Of a stretch of DNA of 59,352 nucleotides, positions 1-13,056 are shown piece by piece; the first letter of the stretch is position 1, and each line of letters begins with the position of its first letter. Both the position numbers and the translations under genes were made by a program. This DNA comes from Lingula anatina (lineage: Eukaryota > Brachiopoda > Lingulata > Lingulida > Lingulidae), in contig NW_019775438.1 in assembly GCF_001039355.2 (NCBI RefSeq), positions 9,755 to 69,106 on the forward strand, written 5' to 3'. Below the pieces are notes generated by a model. The model had not been told where the DNA came from, did not search any database, and was given only the letters and a program-made list of their open reading frames with translations.

Positions 1-398
1 TTTTTTTTTTTTTCAATTTACAAAACACAATGCACGTACACTTGAAAGTTCACACTTGAATGGCAAAACACACTCGAAATGACTACTCTAGGCTTAATTT
101 CTTCAGCCACTGAATACCAACAAGACCTGTACAGGTATATGGCAAAAACGTTTGGAGATTTTACTGAACTGTTTTTAAGTGATTAAGGGTTATACAGCAA
201 CTTTTCATAATTTGTCATATATGTACGTATAATTGAATTATTGCTTTGTTTGCACATACACTATTCAGCTATAATGGTGACTGTTAATGTGAATAGGAGC
301 GATAAAAACATGCTCCACTGTCGCATAACCTTCACCCCATCAGAACCCATGAATTCAAAAGCCAATTTTAACTCCTGTATCAAACGCCTCTTTTTCAG

Positions 399-1220
399 GT
401 TTCATTCCCGGGCTTTGCGATGCTCACAACTTGGAGATAGGAAAAAGTTATTATGTCTTGGCCTACTCCGGCCTCAGGCCGACCAGGGTGCAGGAGGTCA
501 CGCTGGACAACTCGGCCATGAACGAACTGACCTCAGTGTGTAACCTACAGATGACGTATCCGCTAGGTGAGTGTGTTAGGTGTGACTGCAAATTGCGCAA
601 GTTTTGATTATGAGTGTGTTAGGTGCGACATTATGCTGGGCATGAATATGACAATGACATCTATTAAATAAACAATGAACCGTTACGACAGCAATCTGTC
701 CGATGTAAAAAATTGAATAACAGGGTCCACTCTGGCATGGGATTTTGTTTAGTAGCCATGCCGTACATCGGAAAATTATACTATGCATGAATGACGCTAA
801 ACTTTTCTATAACTTCTTGAAACTGTAGCAATACGATTCATCAAGTTTTTAAATATTAAACGTCTAATTTGTGGTTTCTTTGTGTAACTTTTGTTCTTAT
901 CAAATTACTGATTAGAGAACTGAATCAATTTTTTTCTCATATAATCAGGTGTCGATGCCGCCTCCCCACCTGTCAAATGCACAGCCCCTGCTGACCAATC
1001 AAGTTGCGTTCAACCATCTCCAGATCGAGGCTGGGGCGAGGAGAGCTCCGAAGCACCACCCGAGGACTCCACTACAGAAGATTCAGCAATGCCAAATTTA
1101 CAAGAAGGCACTACATTAGGTTCAAATGCTGTGGATGGTGGATCAGGAAGCGCTTCCACTTGGCATTTTGATTCAATAAACATATGCTTGTCGGTCCTTT
1201 TTGTGTTACTATGGAACTAA
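399..1220 (+). CDS. 3' end of a secreted, probably GPI-anchored protein (NTR/TIMP-like fold possible), partial
   Basis: Two exons are visible: 399-566 (after TTTTTCAG, donor GTGAGT) and 949-1220 (after AATCAG, stop TAA at 1218-1220). The phase-1 junction matches exactly. The first exon encodes a segment containing CDAHNLEIGKSYYVLAYSG and a later Cys. The Cys, strand and 'GK-Y-L' pattern loosely resembles netrin/TIMP (NTR) domains, but this is a guess. The second exon is Ser/Thr/Glu-rich and low-complexity with two Cys near its start. It ends in a small-residue stretch (GGSGSAS) followed by a short hydrophobic C-terminus, as expected of a GPI-attachment signal or a very short membrane anchor. 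The start and main domains lie upstream of the window. An AATAAA at 1342-1347 could serve as its poly(A) signal. Confidence 0.5.
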
Positions 1221-2732
1221 AGGGACTTCTGTTTCCATCCGATCCTCCAAGCTCGTCTCAAAAATAGGCCCGCAGCGACTTTTTTCAACTTACTTCATTT
1301 CAAACATATCACCAGAGAGCAGAGAGGTTTTACATGTTAACAATAAAAACTTTGATATAACTGTGAGAAAACGAATATTAAAAAGCCGTCGATAGGACTA
1401 CATTAATGTAGGCCAACGGATACAAGGTACAGGGTACTTTGTCAGTTGCCCATCATGTTTTTATAATATAGCCAACTGGGAGAAAAATTATAATTTTGTT
1501 AACATGTTTATAATTTAAAAACAATTTTTGGCAATTTCATTATATATATTGATCTGTATATCTATAAAAACTATCATCCAATAGTATGTAATATGAGATT
1601 AATTTTCAACTGTTGTCATCCTGCTTGAACTCTACTACACATGCATTACATATATCATTATTTATTGTATACGCATTGCCTAAATGAAATAAAACCTTTA
1701 TATACCAAAGTATAATAAGAAATACTGAAGGCTTTATCCATAATATATATACATATACATCTACCATCGTTCATGCACCTGGCGACTGGTCTTTATCTCA
1801 CTGTGTGATACCTATTACGTGAAACACACCATCCGCAGTTGGCAAGTATCAGATAACGGGGTGGAATAACCAGGTCTTGGCGCGTTTTATCTGCCCATGG
1901 ATTCACGAGCCCACCTGGCTATGCTTTCCTGCATGCCATAGGTGTGTTAAGACAAGGATATAAACGCAGACTAAATACTTTACTCGTAGTGGTAACGATC
2001 CAGTTCCAATCGTGATGTTAAATATCATACTAACCAATTTTGTAGTTTGGCAGTGGAAATTAGACAGGTTTTTGGTTCTCGTTGCCAATCGACCTGTCAA
2101 ATTCAGGGTGCATATCAAACGCACTAGTTTGTTGAGAAAGTGATACCGTTCTATAAGAAACACCTGCACACTAACAACTTAAGGGCGTTTTTTTAAATGC
2201 TGCGACTGAGTAGAAGGTATAGGCTTTATTATATTATGTGATCTAGTGGAAGACAACGCGCGTTAACATTAACACTCATGCATTTAAACTTTTTTCTTGT
2301 GTTTACAATATTACCCCGAGAAATACGTGAAAGTAGGGCGTCTTGTTATATTTTTGTTAAAAAGAGAGGTAGCTTTAACCTTGGACATAATAACGAAAAA
2401 ATTCTCCATAACCAGCTAACTCTCAATGCTTAAAAATCGCTGAAACCCGTTAACTGTTAAAACACCAACTGGCGTGTATAGCCTACTATATGACGCTGAC
2501 CCACTAACGCCACCTTTCGAGCTACTCTGAGAACGTTTTACCGGTATTTATCAAAACACTCTCTGCACTGCAGAGAGCGATATCCGCCATGTTACAACTA
2601 CGATAAATCTTCAGTCATAGTACTACTACATGTATCAGTACAAACGTACTGTGTACAAACAGGTACAGGTGGCGTCTGACGTGTGTCGCCTACGTAGATG
2701 TGACGTCATATCACAGTGTCACATCATCCAGC
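1221..2732. other. 3' UTR and intergenic region upstream of the first oxidase gene
   Basis: No convincing coding sequence is seen. The stretch holds the probable 3' UTR of the preceding gene (AATAAA at 1342-1347 and again near 1690). It also has a perfect 9-bp palindrome with one central base at 2559-2577 (CTCTCTGCA/TGCAGAGAG), about 155 bp before the first oxidase ATG. The short open frames here have no recognisable domain. Confidence 0.5.
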
Positions 2733-5700
2733 ATGGCTCAAATAGCAGTTATAGGGGCGGGGGTTGTTGGCCTCTCCACGGCCGTTTGCGTCCAGGAGAG
2801 GATCCCCGGGGCCGTGGTGACCATCATTGCTGAGAAGTTCTCCCCGAACACGACCAGCGACGTGGCGGCGGGGTACTTCGCTCCCAGCACCAAGTATGGT
2901 GTCTCTGTGGATAGAATGAGGTTGGTAATAAGAGGGAAAGGGAGGGAGGGGGTTGATGTCCAAGTGAATGTTTTTATTGGAATTACCTTGCTTGTTTTTA
3001 CCCATTTTTACATAGTATACGCATAAGTCCACCGGTCTATCTCCTTAGCATATTTATTACCTGTGATCAAGACAATATGTATCAGTAAAGGAGATGACCC
3101 TTACCTGTTTTTTTTTTTTTTTTTTAGAATCTGAATATTTTAAAAGTATTTAATGGTTGTAACCATGGTCACGGCTCTCATGCCAAGCATGTTACTGAAT
3201 TTATATTGAGCTTAGTAGGGGACGCCGTAAGAGTTTGAAGATTATTGAGGTCAGCAGGTAATATGCATGACAGTGTGCCTCGCATCTTATAGACTCTTAC
3301 TTGTGTCAGACATCCGGGTAACCTACGACACAGAAAATAAATTACACTAAATTGCCTGTTTTTTTCATAAATGTCATCGAAGGAAAAACCTGTTTTAGTG
3401 GTTAGTAAACGTTGGTGGAGATTTCCAATTCGACACACCTGGAGCGTCATTTCCTTGCCTGGTTAATGTTATAGAAATACACGTACATTTGTAGGTCAAA
3501 ATTGCTTTAAAGGGAATTTTTTTTTCTTTCTTTCTTACTGTTATTATTATTATTTATTTATTTATTTTATTTTATTTTTTTTAAGGTGGAGGGGGTGATT
3601 GCTATACTCCCCTCGGGAAGCAACCCAAACGTTCATTTATATGCATGTTGGCGGTTTACATTCTGGGACGCCACAAAAGAGTACTGGTACATCAGAGGCT
3701 GGTACACTATTATATGGCCTGTAAATGAGTCAGAAAAAAATACATTTCTCCTAAATAATTACCGACACTACATAACATTTAGCACGAAACACGCACACAC
3801 AAAGGGAAAAGTATATACAGTGCATGTAGACGCAGTTAGCACGCATGTTTTGTTTTTTTTTTTTTTAATTTTAGACTTTCTTAAATCGTATAGGCTATGC
3901 ACAACAGACCCCAATATAAATAAATAAATAAATAAATAATTAAATAAATAAATAAATAATAAATAAATAAAACACGAGAAGGTCCTCTCCTCACAAATAT
4001 TTATTTCATTTTTCCCTTTTATATGCTACGGAATTAGCGGGAGACCACCTTCCAAACATTTCTTCCGCACTCATCTCTCCAAGTATATCAGGAATCAACG
4101 AGGTTCCAACACCCAAAACAGATTCTCTCCCTTTCATAGGGAATCAACCTTATATCATATATCCCAAACAGCTCTTCCGAGCTCATGACTCCGTCACAAA
4201 GGGATTCGCCCAGAAAATCTCCCAAACAACGTACATTAATAAACATTTAGCTGTTCACTGTAGTGCGCTAGCTGGTCGAATGGTCTAACGGCGTGAATTA
4301 TCCACAATTCTTACGAATAGCGCACCTAACACAATGTATATAGTGTCTCCCTCTAGGAGAAAACAATTCCGTTCGATTTTCAACGTCCAATGTGCTCCCC
4401 AGCGGACATGTATGAATAAAACCGAGTCTTCGTAGATTAAGAAGTAAATATATTTATAAAAAGAGAAAAAAACCAAATTGAATTCATGATCAGAGACGAT
4501 TATTTCTAACGGATTATATGCTCATTGAGATTTCTTTCCTTACAGGCAATGGGCGCAGGATTCTTTCAAGCAATATGACCTCATCACACGTTCTGAAGAA
4601 TCCGCCGATGCTGGTGTTATCCTGTTGTCTGGATACTATTTGTATCATAGCAAAGAAAATGTAACTTGATGATATATTTTTGTATTAGTAAATTATGAAA
4701 ATATGTCATATCCAAAAATAGTCATAGAAGTCTTTTTTCTCTTTAAACGCCAAAAGAGCGTTTTAATGTAAAAACGCTGGATATATTTGTAGCTAGTTTC
4801 AGTGAAATTTCATGAAGCATGCACTTCACATGTAAGTCTCTATTTACTTGTACACTGTACACTCAACTGGAGATCTGAAACAAGAAAGGAGTGAAATGAA
4901 GACGCCTGCTCCTCTAGCTAATCCTCAAGATTAAGTGAACACTTCTGTGATTTGTTCAGCAGTCGCAAATTTCTATTCTTAGATCCCAGAATATATGGGC
5001 GAAGACGTGCTTTATCAGTGCAGAGATTTAACGGCGAAAGAAATGGGAATGTTTCCAAACTATAAGTAAGTGATGTTCACCATGGTTATCATACTGTTAA
5101 ATCGGTCGAATTTGACATCGTTGTTGTTGTAAATATTTTATAACCACTGTATCTGCTTTAAGATACAGCTTGGTGTCTCCTTTTATTTTGTATACTACTT
5201 AATGTCTAAGTTATTTACATCTTTGTGGACTATCCAGTAGAACATGTACATGTCTATTCAAGCAGTATTTTTCAGGAGGATACGATACATTGTATAGACA
5301 CATGTTTGAGGACCAACCATTGTAATTCCACTTGTTACCAAAATATATATATAAAGACAACAGCAAACGTATTTGTTAGGTGTGAAAAAAAAAACATGGA
5401 CCATCCCGAGTTTATTAGGAGAACACTAAAATTGTGTCGGGCCCATTCCTCTGTTGGGTCAAAAAAAAAAGTTTCCTAAGAGTACACCTTGGCGCAGGCC
5501 ACAAATCGTAACCATTACTTGCAAATTGTTAGCATAGCCAGGTTTATCGATGCTTATGTCAAGATTGTCACCTTGAAATTGAAAGAAGCAAATGCATGAA
5601 GATTAAAAAAAACAATACATCATTAATAGCGGGAGATGCATGTTGGTAGTAGAGTCGAGCTAATGTTGCCAGTTTTGAAATACAGGGCTTCATTGTTTCC

Positions 5701-7471
5701 ACGTATTCTATCAGTATTCCTCTATATGACAGTGTTTATTCAGATTCGGTCGGATGGTGACGATATTTGTGACGGAATGTCGCCGATACTTGCCTTGGAT
5801 GATGACGCGGTTTAAGAAGAATGGAGGTCACGTTGTCCAGCAAAAAGTAGCATCCCTGGAGGAGGTATTCTACAACAGTTCATTTATTGTTTTAAGAACA
5901 CAGGGCTTTTGTGAAATTCCTAAATTATGGAATATTAGTTATTTACAATTTCATCTAAACACGTGTACTGTTTTGTACATACTGAATTACTATATATATT
6001 GACAAGAAACAGTAATCGCTATATACACATCTTTGATAATACTGAATGTCAAATTGATTAACATCCATGGACACTAGCACATTCTTCATGCAATTTTTAT
6101 TACAGCTTGCAGGCAGGTATGATGTGGTGATGAATTGCTGCGGTCTTGGTGCACGTGATCTGGTCGCACAACATGACGTCACACCGTGGAGAGGTCAGGT
6201 GGTACGGGTCAAGGCGCCATGGGTGAAGCACATGATCAGCACTGATGATGGTGTCTATATTGTTCCTTGGTGAGGAGAAAATGTTTGCAATGTACTGAAT
6301 TTCTGGAATTGTCTCTGCCCCCTACTTTCCCCTTTTTAAAAATGGTGTAATTTTTTTTCTGGGAAAATGGGTGTGTGGAGCAAATTTCAGAGTGTATCTC
6401 TGTACCCCATTTTGGGAAAGTTGGGGGATGAACTGTCATTTTATCCTGATAAAATTGAGGCATTTATTTTTGGTGTTTGTAAAACATTACATGTACAATA
6501 ATGTACACAGATATATGCATGTTTATCAGTCTCAGCCAAATGTAATAAATGTAAAATATTTTAAAAGCGTCGTCCTCTTTGATTCCTAATAACTCTCGTG
6601 TCCTGTCTTGTATACTACAGCGTGGACAGCGTGGTACTTGGTGGCGTGAAGGAGGTTGGTCACACTAACCTTAACGTGGACGAAGAGACCAAAAACAGAA
6701 TTATCAAACGATGTTTAGAGCTGATGCCTTCTTTAAAGGTATGTGCAAGAAATTTTCTCACACAGGGTACATTGGGAAATTTACCACTTCCAACCATACA
6801 TGCATTGCAACTCACCTACTAAGAGTAAGACACGAAGTGTGTGCCCACCATGGCATTCCTTTTAGTCACTAACGGCAATTTTGTTTAAAATGGCATTCAA
6901 CATTAATGGCTTGGCATAACGACATATCTGTTAAAACAAAGTGCCAGTTCATATTTATCTTTTAGCATTTTGCCCTTGGTTGTAATTCTCTCACTCTACG
7001 CTATTTCAGAACGCGGAATTTCTATATGACGGGGTTGGTCTGCGCCCCCATCGAGAACCGCTGAGATTAGAGCTGGAGTGTGTTCGTTTCGGTGAAAAGG
7101 CACTAAAGGTAAATGAAGAGAAAAACAAGTAAATCTCTTGCTAAAATGGCCATCTCATACACCTCCTTTATTAGTTTTTAGTTCGGGATTTAATGCTCAA
7201 TCACGGTTTTTGTTGTTATTCTTTAAATAACAAGACAGATATACATCTACCTATAATTCTCTTGTTGCTTAATACGTGTATATCGCACAATAGGTCACTA
7301 TAATGGCATGGGCTTTTTACAATGTTTTAATGGATTTAGTTAATTGCTTTGCAGGTGATTCACAACTACGGCCACGGTCCTATAGGAGTTTCATTGAGCT
7401 GGGGAACAGCCGTGGAGGCAGTGAGACTGGCCCAGAATGCACTGCGGTCTCAGCAAACCAGCAAACTATGA
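2733..7471 (+). CDS. DDO: D-aspartate oxidase/D-amino-acid oxidase family protein, tandem copy 1 (334 aa)
   Basis: FAD-dependent oxidase predicted to oxidise a D-amino acid to 2-oxo acid, ammonia and H2O2 in peroxisomes. Exons: 2733-2920, 4546-4660, 4983-5065, 5744-5864, 6106-6269, 6621-6738, 7010-7108, 7355-7471; intron phases 2-0-2-0-2-0-0. The N-terminus carries the dinucleotide-binding motif GAGVVG (residues 8-13), then [11 protein letters not shown], very close to vertebrate DDO. Tyr220 and Arg275 (in GLRP) align with human DDO Tyr223 and Arg278. HNYGHG (299-304) precedes the C-terminal FAD/substrate segment, and the protein ends SKL (PTS1). Ser214 and Lys234 occupy the positions of human Arg216 and Arg237, so acidic-substrate preference is not assured. 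Human DDO is 341 aa. Exon 1 is five codons shorter than in the other three copies. The start is the only ATG before the GxGxxG motif in frame. AATAAA lies at 7637-7642. Confidence 0.92.
3542..3970. repeat. AT-rich and AAAT-type simple repeats in intron 1 of oxidase copy 1
   Basis: Runs of TTTA/TTAT at about 3542-3584 and AAAT-type repeats at about 3916-3971 flank sequence without coding signal. The open frame that crosses this stretch is repeat-driven. Confidence 0.7.
4263..4325 (+). other. tRNA-like hairpin in intron 1 of oxidase copy 1
   Basis: The segment is closed by an 8-bp perfect stem, GTGCGCTA at 4263-4270 with TAGCGCAC at 4318-4325. Inside it are a good pol III A-box match (TGGTCGAATGG) and a second small stem GAATT/AATTC around a 6-nt loop. 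No T-arm is present, so a working tRNA is unlikely. It is more plausibly a tRNA-derived relic or a chance fold. Confidence 0.25.
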
Positions 7472-8630
7472 GAGGCATCAGCGTCATTAATGTTAATTTT
7501 TTTATGAATCCTTTTGTTGTATTTAATGGTAACCTATTTGTTATAAAGAATTTACCTTTAAATTTACAGAGATTATTTTCATTGTCATCTAGAACAATTA
7601 ACGACAGTAAAGTACAACTGCAGGTATATGCATAATAATAAATTCTAAATGGAATAAAATTTGCCTCAATATAAATAATCTAATATTAAACTAAATGCCA
7701 TTCATTTGCTACTGCTGTTGCTGTACATTTGAGAGCAGTATCATATTAGTCACGAAAAATGTCAACCACCGTTCAATTTTTAAGGATAAAATGGTTCTGC
7801 CTCGACATGTATGGACTTTCTTGAACTTAGATAAGGAGAAGGTAATTATTTCGGATTACATCTTAATTTCCATTCAGCGTACCAATGTCGTTCAAAGACC
7901 ATATGGAACAATCCTGGCTAAGCCATATAGTACCCGTACATGATTATGTACCAGTAAGCTTGGATCAGATCCAACCTTCTCGGAGTGGCAATGTTGGCCC
8001 GAGTTCGGACAAATTCGGACTCACCTCCGCTTGCAGTCATTCAGTAAAATGCCCGTTTACAATCGTTTACACGTGCATGACGCTTAACGAAACATTTGCT
8101 CCACGCGAGCATAATAAATTAACACTAACAAGCAATTTCTGTTATGGCTTGTTAATGGCTGAAAAGGTTAAAATTCAAGTTTATTTTTAGATGTCCCTTT
8201 TAAAGCTATAATTGCACATAATATTGGATAACAAGCCTCTGTTATAGCGGACCCATGTAGGACGAGATTTGTGCTCGGCGTGTTCTCATATGGAGCATTT
8301 AACAGAAGCTACACCCGTGTACAACTTGGAATCACGCTAGAAGCCCAGCCTACTTGTTTTTCCTTTTTTACCCCAAACCTCGGTGAATCTGGCGTTCTCA
8401 AAATAAAAAACTGTGTCAGTTTAGAAATATGCATTACTCTATTTACCCTACTCTCCCTACTCTACCCCGTATCCGTCTTGGTGTATACACACAGAAAGCA
8501 TACACTCGAGAATGTGTGTCACCACCTGATAAGATCGTAATCGTAAAGCACCCAGCAGCAAGTTGGTCCTATGGGGTAGTCGTGACGATCCCGTGAACTA
8601 GCTGCACTAATACCCAGTAGACACTTCACG
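7472..8630. other. Intergenic spacer between oxidase copies 1 and 2
   Basis: It holds the 3' UTR of copy 1 (AATAAA at 7637-7642) and the upstream region of copy 2. Several short open frames are present but none has recognisable domains, Cys pattern or splice logic. I see no repeat larger than a 15-nt palindrome (TTGGATC-A-GATCCAA). Confidence 0.5.
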
Positions 8631-11600
8631 ATGGCTAACATAGCAGTGATCGGAGCTGGAGTTGTCGGACTGTCCACCGCCATTAACATCATAGAGAGCG
8701 TCCCAGACGCTAGGGTCACTATCTATGCTGACCGATGGTCACCGGACACCCTCAGTGACGGAGCGGCTGGGTGCTTTGGACCCAAACTTGGGGGTCCTAT
8801 GTACCCCATGGGTATAGAGTTGAAGCGGTTTAAGTAAGTACATTGATAAAAAGAAATGCATGTAAGAATCTATGATTCAGTTCAAAAAAAAAAAAATACC
8901 TGCATGTTGCATGTTTTTGCATTTTAGTTAAATTAAAATGTTGAAGCAGATACAATTCAAGATAAAAACCCAAAGTAGTTTTGAAATCTACACTAACCGA
9001 ACGTGCCCAGAAACCGTCGTTGAATGTGGCATACCGCTATGCTTCTATTTTGACCATGGCATCATGCTAACGCTAGTTTATCACAGTTTCTGTAAACATT
9101 TAACCTTATATTTAGCATGTATATCTAAGCCTACCGTATGATATATGTAAGCTCTCATTATCTTTATATGGAAGAGTAGTAGATACAGCGACTGAAATTA
9201 AAATAATGTCTCACTTGCTTGACTGTTTCCGGTCGGAATTGTGTGTGTGGGACCCTTGCCCACCTTTGCTCCATCACTGTAGACTTGGTATAATTTTTCT
9301 TTCACTGTAGAACCTGGGCAAGAGACTCGTTCCAGCACTACGACGCCATTGCCCACTCGGCGGAGTCTGCAGAGGCCGGTGTGTTTCCAGTCTCTGGCTA
9401 CAGGTTATACTGCAGGCCTGAAAACGTGAGTGTAGACCATACAGCTTTTTCTCAATATCGTGAGGCTGTCTAGGTATGATATGGTATGGTATGGTATGGT
9501 ATGGAAGCAACATGTCATTTAAGAAAATATTGTTGGTTCGTATCGATTTACCGCAGTAGATTTTTGATAGCGTATGGCAATATGTAGTAAAGTATGGTCA
9601 TTTTTGGGCGTGGTGTTATTTTAGGTTGCACCGTACCGTGCTCTGGAACTCATGTCCAACTACAAAGAACTCTCTAAAGAAGAGATGAAGAAGTTTCCAC
9701 CCAAGTATAAGTATGCACTGTCATCTTTTAAATAATTTGGCACTCGATTGGCATTCGATTGGCTCAAAACTGTTTTCATGAGTTACTATGCTAAGTCAGA
9801 TATTTCAATACAAAAGCAAAAATTAAAAATTTAGCATTGTAGTGTCGATGTCTTGATGATCTCTTTCATTTCAGTTATGGGAATACGCAATTTGGGTAGT
9901 GGTTATGTGCAGTTTCACATTTGATAAACGCTTTACAATCAAAAGCGCGCAGAACACAAAATCACACAACGGAAAAAAAGGTGTTCATATACAGTGTACA
10001 AGAAGATCTGGTATTACTATATATGTCGACATAATATATGCTACATGAAGTTCCCATAGATAGGTTCAAAATATCAAACATTTAAACATTTTCAGAGTCG
10101 GTTTCTTTTTCACAACGTTAATAGCAGAGTGTCACCGTTATCTACCTTGGCTTTTGAAGCGGTTTAAGAGCAAGGGTGGTCACGTGGTGCAACAGAAGAT
10201 GACAACATTAAAGCAGGTAGTGTCGGGATTAATATGATAGTTTCGAAGAATGACAACACACAAAATGGCGTGTTTGTCTGATTTTTTTTTTTTTTTTACT
10301 ATTTCATCGGAAGGTTTGCTTCAAAATTAGGCTAAAGAATTCAAATAAGTTCCATGAAAGAGAGAAAGAACATTTCGAAATTATTTGAAATAGCCTGTAA
10401 AATAGTGTCGTTGCTTGTTGGGAATATCATTTAATAAAGCTGAATTCAGTTTTATGCCATTGCGAAAAAGAGTTAATTAAGTAACCGAGAACAAACGATT
10501 AATATTTTCATATATTGCATATTAAAATGCCCGTCTCTAATTCATACTATTCATAAAACTTGACACCCAGTTCTGTGGTCAGTACGACCTGGTGGTCAAC
10601 TGCACTGGTATTGGGGCCAGAGAACTGCTGGGGGACACTGTCCTGAGGCCAATGAGGGGACAGGTCATGCGCGTAAAGGCCCCTTGGATTAAGCATTACT
10701 ACTTTACTGACAGTGACTGCTATATATACCCATGGTAAGATAGCTATATCATTATTACTAATTGTGATATACTTTCGCAGGCTCGTGTTAAACATTTTTT
10801 ATAAGACAGTCATTCCAAGCTTACACAACAGGAGCGAGTATAGTTCTGTTGGGGCTCTAATAACCACTAGTGTTTTCCAACTGTAATCTTTCCAACTGTA
10901 TCAAACAGAGATACTGGTACATAAATTATGTCGTATATATATAATCTACATGTATTGGCAACTGTGTTTTCTTTGCTCCAGCGCAGACGACGTTGTCGTA
11001 GGGGGCGTGAAACAGTATGATGAGTACAGCACCGTCGTAAATGAGAGAGACAAAGCTACAATTCTGAAAAACTGTCTAGAGATGGTACCGTCATTAAAGG
11101 TAATGGTACCGAGTATCAAAGTCTATCCGATTACGCATTTCAGTATTACGTCTTTATCAAGTCTTTACTAGTGGAATGTAGTTTTGAAGTCTGAATGTCC
11201 ACCATTTTCGATTAAAATCGCGAGGCATTCAGTCTTAATTGTTGGTTGATCTGTCACCACCGCTAGCCGCTCAATATCTATGTACAGAAAGCAAGCAACC
11301 TACCTCGGATACAGTGTCCTAAACGAGTTTTGTTAATTTGGTCAGTACGTGGTCAAAAGGTAACATGTTTCTAGCAATCGTATTGCTGACCGAGACATAT
11401 AGAATAAATCCGTGAAATTTCCATAGTGGAAAAAAAACACCAGAGAGAAGTGTTTCCAAATGATGAAAATATTTTGATTCCAGGACGCAGAGTTCAAATT
11501 TGACTGGGTTGGTCTGAGACCCTCGCGGAATCCAGTACGGGTAGAATTCGAAGCAATCAAATATGGAGATGATACCTTGAAGGTATGTTAACCAGAACCT

Positions 11601-12261
11601 GTAGGTTGTCTTGTGATAAGTTTTAATTAAATTATATCAATTCAACACAAATCATGCCAGTGTTTTCATGGTGTCCAAAATTCTAGCTTCTTCATTAAAT
11701 TTAAGACATGTTATCGCTAAAACCATTGAACTAAATTTACCTTTTGTATAATTCTAGAAGCATGTCTTTCCATTCAAGTTAAAGTTTCTAAATAAAAAAG
11801 ACCGTCAAACTAACTTATTTTTGCAATTTATTCTTTGTCGTGTTGGACATTTAGTGCTGAATTCTTACAAGAATTATAAGCTTCCATTATGGCCGGTTCA
11901 AATAGTTGTATTGCACGGCTTATATTGTATACAAAACAAAAAAATTCAACTTTGAAACCGGATTTTTTTTTTCGCTAATGCAGACGTAGCCATACTTTAA
12001 TCAAAGATTTCTGGTCAAGAAGCTTTCCGCGTATTATATTTGATTATTCATAAATCTATTTATATTAAAAAGTGTTTGTCTAAACTTATTCGGTGTCACG
12101 AAACAGTGCTACTTACAGGTACCGCTTTCATTTATTTCCACCAGGTCGTCCATAACTACGGGCACGGCGCAAGCGGAATTGGTCTTAGTTGGGGCACTGC
12201 TGTGGAGGCGACACACCTGGTGATGAAGGCATTAGGGAAATTTTCTACAAGCAAGCTGTAA
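8631..12261 (+). CDS. DDO: D-aspartate oxidase/D-amino-acid oxidase family protein, tandem copy 2 (340 aa)
   Basis: Exons: 8631-8833, 9311-9425, 9625-9710, 10096-10216, 10571-10734, 10982-11099, 11484-11582, 12145-12261, with the same phases as copy 1 (2-0-2-0-2-0-0) and all GT-AG. The protein starts [17 protein letters not shown] (FAD Rossmann motif) and continues with DRWSPDTLSDGAAG, where vertebrate DDO has TTSDVAAG. Tyr226 and Arg281 keep the catalytic-pocket positions equivalent to human DDO Tyr223 and Arg278. The Arg216 position is Phe220 and the Arg237 position is Lys240, so the preferred D-amino acid may differ. HNYGHG is intact and the C-terminus is SKL, predicting peroxisomal import. 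Exons 1 and 5 are almost identical to those of copy 3 while other exons differ more. The ATG follows CTTCACG and begins exactly at the family N-terminus. Confidence 0.92.
9481..9504. repeat. (ATGGT)n pentanucleotide microsatellite
   Basis: More than four tandem ATGGT units lie in intron 2 of oxidase copy 2, 56 bp after the exon 2 donor. Confidence 0.9.
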
Positions 12262-13056
12262 ATTTTCATTCCGTGCGTTGGAAAACCAATACAGACACTG
12301 CCGTCCAATCGCTATTTTCTGCATTATACTAGTAGACCTGTTCCATCGTGAAAGTCCTCAAAGTTNATCACATCACAGATAACGATCGGCAGTTATATTA
12401 AGGCCGATTTTATCTCTTAACCAGGTGTGCAGCGGCTAATTACAAAGGCCTGTAAAGGAAATCGACCAGGTAAATAACTCATCCTTACTGACACAAGTGG
12501 TCAGGCACTGTGGAGTATGATATCTTCAGACAAAGTCTGCCAACTTTTACAGAGAAGTCAATGCGATCCGCCATGTTGCCCGATTTGTTTTACCCCAGAT
12601 GCCGGTTGCTAAGGCGCGTGACGTCAGCCCGACTGTCCCTATACCAATGTCCGGTCTTTTACACACACACACACACTCACACACACGTATATTTCAGATT
12701 CCCCTCTTTTTATTAGTCAGGCAAATTGAGGCCAGTGCAGGCACATATTCTAGTACTTGTACGCGCTCACATATTGATCGCCTCGTCCGAGAATATAAGG
12801 ATATATATTCACGCTTCGTTATGTTGTGCTTCATAAGTAGGTCAGGTTTCTCGCCGAGCCAACAGTCATTTCAGGTTCAAACAGTACAGGCACATTTGTG
12901 CAAGGCATCAACTACATGCAACCACCTATTTACCCGTGAAGCGATGAATTGACCCATATACCGAACCGCAAGTGGCCCCATATATAAAACCATAAAGAGA
13001 AAGAGGTGGTATGCGATATCACAGAGAATATCATGTGGACTGAATGACTCAAAGCA
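12262..13056. other. Intergenic spacer between oxidase copies 2 and 3
   Basis: No gene is seen. It contains an unresolved base at 12366 and a short CA repeat at about 12660-12687. The open frames here are short and lack domain signatures. Confidence 0.5.
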
